From: Henricia sp. BOLD:AAB3569
Taxonomy: Eukaryota > Echinodermata > Asteroidea > Spinulosida > Echinasteridae
NCBI GenBank assembly: GCA_037783545.1
Contig: JBBELK010000297.1
Span: forward strand, 1,922,001 to 1,986,000
Direction: 5' to 3'
DNA length: 64,000 bases
Below are positions 53,726-64,000 of the stretch, in pieces. Under the pieces are notes generated by a model. That model was not told the origin of the DNA. It saw only the letters and a program-made list of their open reading frames with translations, and did not search any database. Numbering within the stretch: the stretch's first letter is position 1; each line of letters starts with the position of its first letter. A program made the position numbers and the translations under genes.

Positions 53726-54929
53726 AACGTCGAAGTAAAACCCGAGCCAGACTACCGCCATTTTACTGTGCCTCCGTTCGACAAATATTTGCACGGCGGG
53801 CTATGGGCACGGTCGCTTTTCGACGAAGATTTTCCCGATTTTGAAGCGATCCTTTTGGTTTACTTTCCACATTTTGCAACCTGCCCAGTGTTTCCGCCTT
53901 GCTGTTTTACATAGGGGAAATAAACTCGGTAAGTTTAGAATAAAAAAACGTAATTTTAGCGTATTTTTAAAACTTGGTGTTGTGACTTTCGAAATCAACA
54001 ACACTGTAGGCTAGTGTAGCCTACTCTGTAGCATTGAATACCGCGAAACGGGTACGTCATCTCGTCCGCGAGTCATCAACTCGCCTCTGCCTAGCTGGCC
54101 TGGGTAAATTCGCCCCACAAAACTGATACCCAGGTTAACTCGTCCCAGGGTCAAGTTGTCCCCAGGTCATCTCGTCCCCAGTATACAAGTACATAAATAT
54201 TCCTTTTATTTTTTTTGGAAAGAATTGAGAAATATTTATATGTTTAACCGGCGTTATACTCATCATGCTCATAGGCCTGTATAGCTGACATGGGGATGAG
54301 TTGACCAAGGGACAAGTTGGTCCGGGGATAAGAGGACCCATATTCGTACAGTATGTACATGGGAAGCGAAGTCGTGAATGAGTTAGAAAGGGGTGAGTAG
54401 CTGGGGAGGGGAAACTCGGCCAGGGAGCGACTTGACCTGATTCCCACCTGGCCAGATGCACACAATTTGTAATGCATGGACAATCATGACAATATGGACA
54501 AGTCGTTAGTTTTCATCGGCGAGTATTACAAATGTTTAAAAAAATTATGCTGGTTTTGCGGGAAACAAAACATGTAACGTAAATGTTGACATGTATACAT
54601 GTAGTTGCCAGGTCCGTGAGGCGACTATATGCCGACATTTACGTTACAGCATGTAATGCTCAGTTTAGGGTAAACATTGGAGAAAAAATAATGACATCTC
54701 AATGTCATTCACAATTTAGGGTCAGCGTATTTACAGTCAAAAAATGTGTGAAGTAGCGATGTGGGAAACTGATGACATGGGGCTAAAAAAATGACCGACA
54801 TGTATTCCAAAGTATTACCATTGTCCTGAAAGCCATGTTGTGTCCATATGCGCTGGATTGTCTGATGATGGGGGTTTCCATTTAACGACATGAACAGAAT
54901 TTTTTTTCAATCTAGGTCCTGACTGTTTA

Positions 54930-55175
54930 TTACCTGGTAATTCTTAATCTTTCAATTATCTCATTCAATCTCCCCAGATAGTTCCTTGCCAGCTTTAACA
55001 TGTGACGGGCATCCACAAATTTTCTACGTCGGAAATGGTGAATCTGTTGTTTGGACTTGCTCCGAGCTCTTTCTACATCAGCAGATGGCTTGTCACATAA
55101 AAGTGAGAGAAACAGGGTATTGTCCAGTTTCCATTTATAGCCGCATGTGAAGACGATGCTACTAACGGCAATCAT
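54930..55175 (-). CDS. Possible single coding exon, unknown protein
   Basis: 82-codon minus frame from an ATG. The C-terminal part is Arg/Lys-rich (DVERARSKSKQQIHHFRRRK, then ARHMLKLARNYLGRLNEIIE, helical). The frame ends exactly at CAG/gtaata, which is both a plausible donor and the stop, as a real exon might. It lies upstream of FLAD1 on the same strand. No family recognised; chance is possible. Confidence 0.25.
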   Translation of the reverse strand: MIAVSSIVFTCGYKWKLDNTLFLSLLCDKPSADVERARSKSKQQIHHFRRRKFVDARHMLKLARNYLGRLNEIIERLRITR

Positions 55176-55398
55176 GTCTCATTTTATTGTGATTGTTTTC
55201 CTAGCAAAAAGTTTGGGCTGCTGACCCAGTTCTTTTTGGGCTAGTCCTATTGTTGGGAAAGCTGTGACAGTAAGTTAGGACTGTTGTCATAGTTGGGGCA
55301 TATTAAAACTTTATCAAATTATCATCTCCCTTTGTTTACATAACATGTTGTCATGACTAATGTTTACTTCCTTTTTTTTCCTTAACCTTTGTCTGCAG

Positions 55399-55554
55399 AG
55401 CTCAGAAAACTACCTGACTGACGCCAGGAGATCTGCCAAGCTTACAGTACAACTTCCATGCCATAGAGGGACTCGCATTGGCAGAGCAAGCACAGTTTAT
55501 GCAGTACATGTACTATTGGAGGAAAGCATGTCGTATGTTAAGAATGGAAAATAA
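55399..55554 (+). CDS. Possible terminal exon, unknown
   Basis: After an acceptor-like ccttaacctttgtctgcag at 55398, a 51-codon frame SSENYLTDARRSAKLTVQLP ... SMSYVKNGK runs to TAA. No upstream exon or family was found. Confidence 0.2.
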   Translation, partial: SSENYLTDARRSAKLTVQLPCHRGTRIGRASTVYAVHVLLEESMSYVKNGK

Positions 55555-55784
55555 TTTTAAATGTAATTTGTTAGCCGAAAACATGATAAATCCTGATATC
55601 GTACTGAGGTAAAACCCGAACCCACAACGCCTTGCATGGAAACAAACTTCAAAAATCCGCATTTGAAATTTACGGTAAGAATGAAATAATTAAACACGTT
55701 TGACCCCATAATGAGCCAGGGTCTTCCAGTGCGATTGTATGCTTTATGTTATGTACTAAGCTTAACATTGCAGTTTATCAATGA

Positions 55785-55965
55785 TGATTTTTGGGCGAAG
55801 TGACCGTGAAGCTTTCGGGAGAATAACGACAGTTTTTGAGTGTTTTCTCAAAAGTTAGATAAGGTATACAAAGCTGATTTTCTCAGGTTGGTTTTAATCA
55901 TGCACATCTTCAGTCACACGGGGAGATGAAACTATTTGTAACGGCTAACCAATCATGTACATTAT
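55785..55965. mobile_element. Partial copy of the TAGAACACATGATTGG MITE
   Basis: From TTTTTGGGCGAAGTGACCG through CTCAAAAGTTAGAT, CAGGTTGGTTTTAATCATGC and GGGGAGATGAAACTATTTGT to CCAATCATGTAC it follows the right half of the 28.7-29.06 kb element. Confidence 0.75.
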
Positions 55966-57356
55966 GACTAACTTTTAAGATTGTGTAGGCGAAAGAAGCG
56001 TGTAACAACATGTACGTAAAAATGTCTCAAAGCAAGTGTCTCGAGGACAAAATTTGTTTGCTTTTAAAAAAAATGGGTTAGCAGTCAAAATTGTACGTTA
56101 ACTTGTGTTCTTAGCAAAAATAGCAAAACACGAGTCAATTACAATATACATCACATGAGACTTTGACATGACTGGTAACTAATTTTTATAAAGCAAATTA
56201 ACCAATTTTGCATGAAATTGGTCCCTGGTTATATGTACATGTATATAGGAAATATGTGCACTCTGTGCATGTTTTTTTTGTTTAAGTACATAGAGAAATA
56301 ACCTGAATATTTGAAAAGATGAAAGTTATTGTAGATCTGCTCTTGGTCAACAAACCCTGCCAGTATTGTGGCAGACAAGTACTGTGTGAAGTTGCACTTC
56401 ATGGGTTAATGAAATAAATTCAAGTTTATTTTTACAGGTACTTGATGTAGTGTCACTGACTGTTTTGTTACAGACCGTTTTAATCATAATTTTGAGTGTA
56501 AAAGTATTTGACATCTTCCAAAAAAGTTTTCTTAAATGTCCCGGGTGGAGTGTTAGAAGTGGGCAGCCGTTTGATTCCATCAATTTTTTAGAGTGCAATC
56601 CCAGTTTTATAAATACTTCCCCAAAATACTCAACATCCGTGGGAAAAATTGGTGGGTCAAAAATGTCATCTGGTCATCATTTATTTATTTATTCATCACA
56701 TCCAACAGCGGAAGGACCGCCAATTACAGGAATAAAAGTTCATGACAAATCAATGACTGTAATAAACTTGCATGTTTGAAATTTGGATTGCACTTTGAAT
56801 AAAATCAAATTTTTGGGAGTTTGCTTTGCAAGGGACTTTCCACTTGGAGCAGGCCAAAATCCGTGCAGAGCTACATGGTTCTTCGTGCAAAAAATCAATG
56901 TTTTTTCGAGTACGTTGTTCAAATTTTTCCACCCAAAAATCATCATTTTGTATCCGAATTTCACTTTTCGGTGGTTGATAAGCTTTAATAAGTTAACTGC
57001 CCTGCAGGTATTAAAGTAAAATATTACCGAAATGAGCTCGGCGAAAACGCAATTTGACAACAAAAACATTTGTTTAGCACGACTACGTATACGCCACGAG
57101 GCACGCAGGACGAGTTTGTGCATTTTCACACATGTCGCGGTGTTTACGCACGTTTCAATAGGCACTGTAAAATGGCCGCTTGGCTTCACGCACGACCACG
57201 GTAAAGCATGTGCATTGCGAGTCCAGAAATTATATATACGTCCGTGATGGTTAGCCCATCGCGGTCAAAGTTCAACAAGTTTGAACTTTGACCCAGCTCA
57301 AAACGTTTTGCGCGTCGATCGCGATAGGCCGCGCACACTGAGCGGCAAACCTGGGC

Positions 57357-58162
57357 TGCGTTCCAAACAATGATCTGTTTTTGAGCAATTCTGCGAATAA
57401 AACCATTATAAATCAAAAGAATGACAACAAACTTATCGGAAGAAATTTCAGCTTTGTCAAATGTACCACGTTTTAAAAAAAACATGAAAATCCATATGCG
57501 TTTTCCTGGTCTTGGCCGGCGGGGTGTTTCAAATTTCGTTCTCAGTTGATCGAGTAGGCCTACTATGTGGCTTGGGTCATGCACTCTGCGGCGCACATCA
57601 TATACTGCGTGTGCGCGCGATTCATAAAAATGCATCGCGTTGGAACACGTACACGTACAGCGCCCATGCATTCTGGACTGCGTAGATGCGAACCAAAAAT
57701 AAGTAAATCGTTTGCAAACGATCTAAGTAATTTCATCTTTACGGATTATTTTCTGGTAAAATTATATCATTTTGAGCGAAAACCTTTCATTGGATAGTTG
57801 TTATTAATTCAATCTTTACGTTCAGAACTTTTCCACTGTAAACTCGTCGATTAGTACTTTTTGGGGTCATTGCAAATGATACCGTAGCTGGGCCTTTAAC
57901 GTTGGCGCCAACGTTTGCTCAATATGTCGAATGGATTGTCAGCCAAAATACATTGTCAAGATGGCAGCCGTCCACGGTCACAGCAGTCGTACCGACGTTG
58001 TAATGTGGCTCTTTATTACGAACAAAATATTGATATCTTAAAATATTGTATCTTGTAAGCTTTCTTAATTCAGCCTTCGGGCTGCTACGAAAGTGTTTTT
58101 AATAAACCAGATTAAATTGAACGTCCATATTACTGCGCAGGGGAAATTCAGTAACCTTGGCA
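57357..58162. mobile_element. Dispersed element, uninterrupted copy
   Basis: Inverted relative to the intron 5 copy at 44.77-46.16 kb. Shared landmarks include GATCTGTTTTTGAGCAATTC, CGTTTGCAAACGATCTAAGT, GTTGGCGCCAACGTTTGCTC and GCAGCCGTCCACGGTCACAG. It lacks the 590-bp middle insertion, so it shows the empty site. Confidence 0.8.
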
Positions 58163-58831
58163 ACGCACAAAGGGTGACGTGTTCACTTTAGCACTCTATA
58201 TTACCCGTCTTTCTAGGGATTGTGCCCCAACTTGCCCGTAATTGACAGTAGATCAACTCTTCAATTCAATTTCAATTTATTAAAATACAAGCTCCTGAAA
58301 TAATATTGATTTACCTTTTATCTTATACATTTTGAGCTGCTTATCGTCTAGCTTCCGATCTGTCGACATTTAAAAATGTTCCTTTGATGTAAATACACTT
58401 TGGGCCTTTGCGAATGTCGTGGGTTGAAGAGACATCGAATTGTGCATGGGGTTGGTAGGCGTCAGGGCAATGTCTATCATTGTATTGTCTTTAATTCAGG
58501 AACTAGCTTGTTTAGCTCAAATTTATTACTGCGGCACTGTCCCAATGTTAAATTAATTCCATATATCCCTTCAAAACAAACATACCAAAACAAACAAAAT
58601 TTTAAATCATAAATTCACTGGACGACGCGTGACGCAATCAAACCGCCACCAAATACTGCAAATTACAGGGTGAGATGCCGGTTCTCCGCTTCTTCTAGAG
58701 TAATTACAATTGTGGTGATTAGCAACGGTTATCCCCATATGTGTAGGCCTAAATAAACGATTCGTTGTCATTCTGATAAATGGCACCATTAGTGTTGTTG
58801 TTCTCGAGACATGGCTATTAGCATTACGTGT

Positions 58832-58982
58832 ATAGACCGTATCAAATAGCCGCCATTTCGTGGGGCACCGTTTGTTACTTAAACCGTTCAACAATGCAAG
58901 CACAATATGTGCAGCCATGCATGTCCTCAAGGAACAAAGAAACTGCCCCACGAAATGGCGGCTATTCGATACGGTCCATATC
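58832..58982. mobile_element. Foldback MITE
   Basis: GACCGTATCAAATAGCCGCC + ATTTCGTGGGGCA at the left faces TGCCCCACGAAATGGCGGCT + ATTCGATACGGTC at the right. Arms are about 34 bp with one or two mismatches. Confidence 0.92.
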
Positions 58983-59398
58983 GGGCCGATTTGTGGGGTT
59001 CTTGCTTGTCATGGTTCTAGGAATTATGATATAGGTTTTCCCGGCCAATTTCAGCAAAGAAGCGGGCAATTTGATCACGGCGTCATTCTATTTGGCGCGA
59101 ATTCGAATGCTGCACGAAATCAGCATTCAAATTATTTTTATAAATTCGCAATTCCACTCCTGCGTCAAACGATTTAAGTGAAAACCTATGAGGTCAGTGG
59201 TCGCGACATTGGTAAGCAAGCATAATGTGTTGTGTGGTGGAGTAAACTCGACATTGGTAAGCAAAGGGTTAATAAAAATAAAAGTCCGATTTAACAACTG
59301 CATCGATCAGCATTCAAATTCGCAGGAAATTTTCAAACCACACACTTCGTCATTCGTATTCATCTATGGGCAGACATTTGTGAAATTAAAACACTAAG

Positions 59399-61470
59399 GC
59401 CCGCTTCAAACGTCGCGCTTGTGCCATGTCGAATTAAATTTAACTTGATTTTTTAAATTCGACACGGCACAAGCACGACATTTGAAGCCATTTGGCTCGG
59501 CAAAATGAGTTCGACACGGCAGAAGATTTTAGCTCGACAGGGTTTGCCGTGCTAACTCAATTTAGTGCGGCACAAGCACGGCTTGGCTTCAAACGTCGTG
59601 CTTCTGCCGTGTCGAATTTATTTTCAGTTCGAAGTTGGTCCGCAATTTCGTTCCAACTAGGAATGCGCATGCTCACAGCGCGTATGTGAGTAAAGAAATA
59701 ACCAACAAACAAGTGCATCAAAATAATAAAATGGCGACGTACAATGGACAGAATGGAAAATGCACGTGCACAACGTCCATGACGTGCACAATACTCATCC
59801 GCCATGTTGGATGTATTTAAGCTCGACTGGGAGTTTGCAATTAAGTTCGACGTTTGAAGCCACTGCTGTGCTAACGTCGTACCAACGTCGTGCCAAGTTA
59901 AATTCATTTCGACACGGCATAAGCGCGACGTTTGAAGCGGGCCTAAGGCCCGCTTCAAACGTCGCGCTTATGCCATGTCGAATTAAATTTAACTTTTTTT
60001 AAATTCGACAAGGCACAAGCACGACGTTTGAAGCCATTTGGCGCGGCAAAATGAGTTCGACACGGCAGAAGATTTTAGCTTGACAGGGTCTGTCGTGCTA
60101 ACTCTATTTAGTGCGGCACAAGCACGGCTTTGCTTCAAACGTCGTGCTTCTGCCGTGTCGAATTTAAATCCAGTTCGAAGTTGGTCCGCAATTTTGTTCC
60201 GACTAGGAATCGAATGCGCATGCTCGCAGCGCGTATGTGAGTAAAGAAATAACCAACAAACAAGTGCATCAAAATAATAAAATGGCGACGTACAATGGAC
60301 AGAATGGAAAACGCACGTGCACAACGTCCATGGCGTGCACAATACTCATCCGCCATGTTGGATGTATTTTTAGCTCGACTGGGAGTTTGCAATTAAGTTC
60401 GACGTTTGAAGCCACTGCCATGCTAACGTCGTACCAACGTCGTGCCAAGTTGAATTTATTTCGACACGGCACAAGCACGACGTTTGAAGCCATTTGGCTC
60501 GGCAAAATGAGTTCGACACGGCAGAAGATTTTAGCTAGACAGGGTCTGCCGTGCTAACTCAATTTAGTGCGGCAGAAGCACGGGTTGGCTTCAAACGTCG
60601 TGCTTCTGCCGTGTCGAATTTAATTCCAGTTCGAAGTTGGTCCGCAATTTTGTTCCGACTAGGAATGCGCATGCTCGCAGTGCGTATGTGAGTAAAGAAA
60701 TAACCAACAAACAAGTGCATCAAAATAATAAAATGGCGACGTACAATGGACAGAATGGAAAACGCACGTGTACAACGTCCATGACGTGCACAATACTCAT
60801 CCGCCATGTTGGATGTATTTAAGCTCGACTGGGAGTTTGCAATAAAGTTCGAAGTTTGAAGCTACTGCTGTGCTATAACGTCGTACCAACGTCGTGCCAA
60901 GTTGAATTTATTTCGACACGGCATAAGCGCGACGTTTGAAGCAGGCCCGCTTCAAACGTCGCGCTTATGCCGTGTCGAATTAAATTCAACTTGGCACGAC
61001 GTTAGCATGGCAGTGGCTTCAAACGTTGAACTTAATTGCAAACTTCCAGTCGAGCTTAAATACATCCAACATGGCGGATGGGTATTGTGCACGTCATGGA
61101 CGTTAATTGTCCACGTGCGTTTTCCATTCTGTCCATTGTACGTCGCCATTTTATTATTTTGATCCACTTGTTTGTTGGTTATTTCTTTACTCACATACGC
61201 GCTGCGAGCATGCGCATTCCTAGTTGTGAACAAAATTGCGGACCAACTTCGAACTGGAATTAAATTCGACACGGCAGAAGCACGACGTTTGAAGCCAAGC
61301 CGTGCTTGTGCCGCACTAAATAGAGTTAGCGCGGCAGACCCTGTCGAGCTAAAATCTTCTGCCGTGTCGTACTCATTTTGCATAGCCAAATGGCTTGAAA
61401 CGTCGTGCTTGTGCCGTGTCGAATTTCAAAAATCAAGTTTAATTTAATTCGACGTTTGAAGCGGGCCTAG
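59399..61470. mobile_element. Cluster of nested/tandem TAA-type MITEs
   Basis: Starts at TAA/GGCCCGCTTCAAACGTCGCG and ends at TTGAAGCGGGCC/TA. A full unit of about 545 bp is 59399-59944 followed directly by TAA and another start at 59948. The inner block (GTGAGTAAAGAAATAACCAA ... ATGGCGACGTACAATGGACA ... CGCCATGTTGGATGTATT) occurs three times on the plus strand (near 59690, 60236, 60686) and once inverted (near 60960-61195). Frames such as MATYNGQNGK repeat with the block and are not genes. Confidence 0.92.
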
Positions 61471-61479
61471 ATGTCAAGT

Positions 61480-62050
61480 TAACTTGAGGAGGGGCCATCA
61501 AGAAGCTAAAGACCGATGATGTTTTGAACTGCAGTCAACAACCAGAAACATCGCTGAAAGTCCCCTTCTCTTGGGAACAAATAATGTGCACACCACACTG
61601 GATCTACAGCTTTGCATGCCATCCGAAGGATGAAGAAAGTGTGATTAAAAGCTTAAATTGCCAAGTGTATAGCTCCATTATTTAAGGGACTCTAGTAAAA
61701 AAAAATAGAACAAATTGAAATAATCGAATAGATGCCATCTTGTGGAGCAGTTTCTTTGTTCATTAAAGACATACCTCGTGTTGAAAAAACTCTGTAAAAT
61801 GTCAGCCACATATGAAGTACCTTAGAAAACATGTAAAATCAATTCATGGCTTTTGTGTTGTATTGAATGGTTCTAAAAGTCTTTTGCACAATATTTTTTA
61901 GAAAACCACCTGCAGTTAATTTTGTGTTAATTTCTCACACAAATTACCATTTTTTACTGAAATAAAACCATGTGGTGTTTGGTACCATTGTTATTAACAC
62001 ATTTAGTAAGTTTTTTTTGTCAACTCGTGAACAAAAATGGGGTCACTGCA
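61480..62050. other. Intergenic, nothing recognised
   Basis: A/T-rich, no repeat partner seen within the window and no coding signal. Confidence 0.5.
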
Positions 62051-62059
62051 AATAATGTA

Positions 62060-62330
62060 TACTACCTTGCCCTGGCAGCCGCTCTTACGGTCACAGAGGA
62101 TGTAGGGCCATGGTGCAGGCTAATAGCCTCGTCCATTCTGCAAATAGGGTGTGTATCTTTTCTAAATCAAATATATATCACAGAAAACACACCCTTTGTA
62201 AATTATGACATTATTCATATTATAAGAAGGTGTATAGATCGATGGTTGAATTGACCGTATATGGGAACTCTTTGGTACAAACGACATACATCAACGAACG
62301 GATACTGTGGTCGAGTGGTTTGGGTCATGA
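62060..62330. repeat. Second copy of the 47.5-kb dispersed repeat
   Basis: Inverted match to 47511-47730, sharing TGGTGCAGGCTAATAGCCTC, GGGTGTGT and GAACTCTTTGGTACAAA words. Alignment is about 200 bp with indels. Confidence 0.65.
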
Positions 62331-62334
62331 CACA

Positions 62335-64000
62335 ACATTTCGTGATTTGCGCGGCGCCCGAGTAAACCAAAAACTATGGGCGGCAAATTCACCTCTCGGT
62401 ATAGGAATTTTACGCACAGTCGAACTGTTCCAGTCAACAAATTGTATGAAGCCATTTTTAAACTTTAACAAAAAATCCTATGTACTAACTATGCTCATGT
62501 AGATTACAAATTGTTCGGTTTCTGTGTGAATAATGAAAAAATTAAGCGATTTTCAGACAAACAAATATTTTTTTAAAAATTTCAATCCTCGCATGCGCTT
62601 TCAGTCCGCTTTGCGCGCGTATCACTTCGGAAATGCCCTGATCTTTCAAACAAAGTCAACCTTTTCCAATGTCACTTTTTGTTGGTTTTTCTTCTGAGAT
62701 ATCCTACAAATACTGCCAATACGATTGGCGTACGTCTTAATTTCCAAGTGAAGTACAATAGGGTAATGCGGCAGTGACCGTTTGTTGCCGAGCGATATGA
62801 CACGTGAGTGAACTGCGCACGCAACATTATTCACTTCACGAGTCACGACCTAGTCTTGGCCCAAGACTACTCTAGTCGATATTGGTTTGTGCCACAGACA
62901 TAAAGAACCTATAGACGAGCAAGAGGGGGCGCGCGACTGTAATTTCAATGGAACCCAAAAACCATGGGCAAATTTCGCGAGAGGGCGTGCTCGCCCATTC
63001 ATTTACACGTAAACCTACAAATGTACGCTTTGACACTGTACTCTCATGACAAGATTCTACTGTTCTATCGGATCTTGAAGAAATAAAAGCCTCAAACAGG
63101 GATAGGCTAGTTTGATATAGTATCGTAACTACTGTTACTAGAATTATCGATTTGTGGTTGATACCAGAAATAAGTAATTCGTCGAATTTTACGAGCCGAA
63201 GCATGCAAACCGAGAACTTCACAGACGCAGCTGGGCTAGGCCTGCCCGCGCCATTGCAAATAAATACTAACTTTGTCATGGTTGTGCGTAGGCTAGGCCT
63301 ACTCTCTTTGTCTAGCCTTGACCATGTTGACTTGTGCCAACCCTGGCCCTGATGACCACCGGATATGATCATGCTGTCCCAACCAACATCGAGAAAGGTC
63401 AGTAGGCCTACTATGGTTTTTAAAAAAATTAGGACTAGGTTCAAACTTCAAACAACCCAACTTCAAGCAGAATAATTTTGAGAAAACCATTTTTCCCCTC
63501 ATTTCAGTCACACCAAAACTTTTTTCTCTCTAGAAATGACTGAAGTACCAATATGTGCAGATTTAATGGAGCAAAGTGAAAACAAAACTGAAGGTTTTTA
63601 AGGGAAAAAAAACTCTACTACATGTATTTTCAAAGTATTTTCAAAGAAATTGTAGGCGTACTTTGGCCTATTTAGTATTTTAACTATTTTTCATACAAAA
63701 TGGTGGCACTCATAAGTCTGCACTCGTGTATCCCAATGTACTTTGTTTCTTGAGGAAACTTTACCCAATATTAAAGTAACGCTGGGTTACTCAAGCTTTA
63801 ATAAATGATGTACATTGTACATGTATGTAATCCAATGTAGAGAGAACAGGACTTCCTTGTATTTGTATTGCATATCTGGTCTGAAGACTCTTTTCCTTTC
63901 TTTTGTTTTTGGACAGAAATTAAAGTGATGTAGAAATGCCTCGAACCTGCAGTGTTATTCATCACGTGACTTCAGGGGCAACAGATAGCCGAAGACAGGG
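62335..64000. other. Intergenic with a short dispersed word
   Basis: The only clear repeat is the 62851-62891 copy of the 10.9-kb word. A 190-codon minus frame (62872-63444) has no recognisable domain and begins in that repeat. At the right edge, CCTCGAACCTGCAGTGTT could begin an exon, but it is cut off. Confidence 0.4.

Noticed and set aside
59492-61447. Repeated frames of 60-145 codons (MATYNGQNGK, CARHGRCARAFSILS and others)
   Set aside because: They recur with each MITE block on both strands and show no domain.
62872-63444. 190-codon minus-strand frame
   Set aside because: Starts in a dispersed repeat, has no recognisable domain or splice context; length alone is not enough.
63935-64000. 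THAP-type zinc finger start (MPRTCSV) at the right edge
   Set aside because: Only about 20 codons are visible before the window ends and the next expected Cys is absent.

Overview
This is a gene-poor, repeat-rich stretch of an animal nuclear genome. Spliced introns (GT/AG), tRNA-derived SINEs, many TIR/MITE elements, a Ty3/Gypsy retrotransposon and kilobase-scale minisatellites rule out a prokaryote. Frequent ACATGTA and TAGGCCTA words, TAA-flanked Harbinger-type MITEs and a PNMA-like Gypsy Gag suggest a marine invertebrate deuterostome, perhaps an echinoderm. That placement is inference only.

The one confident host gene is FLAD1 (FAD synthase) on the minus strand. It runs from an ATG at 53187 to a stop at 28010. 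I could place 12 exons whose phases all agree (1620 nt, 539 residues). The N-terminus looks like a mitochondrial presequence, followed by a molybdopterin-binding-like domain and a C-terminal PAPS-reductase-like FAD synthase domain. The gene is spread over 25 kb because its introns hold five tandem arrays and about a dozen transposon remnants. Three of its exons are themselves copied: exon 5 seeded a 103-bp tandem array, exon 9 has a decayed duplicate, and exon 12 (the stop-containing exon) seeded a 130-135 bp array. A SINE-derived array abuts the exon 7 splice acceptor.

Layout: 1-11.6 kb is a patchwork of foldback and TIR elements, including a near-perfect 560-bp palindrome and a 1.26-kb foldback element with tandem-repeat ends. 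11.6-19.8 kb is a nearly intact, young Ty3/Gypsy element on the minus strand with near-identical LTRs. 19.8-27 kb has one plausible host or transposon first exon (20.84-21.3 kb), foldback MITEs and a deleted Harbinger element with transposase and MADF remnants. 27-53.2 kb is FLAD1 with its arrays. 53.3-64 kb is intergenic, with a doubled hairpin just upstream of FLAD1, an inverted copy of an intronic composite element, and a 2-kb cluster of nested TAA-type MITEs.

Most other open frames are products of repeats, notably the 200-650 aa frames at 29.1-31.2 kb, and are not annotated as genes.
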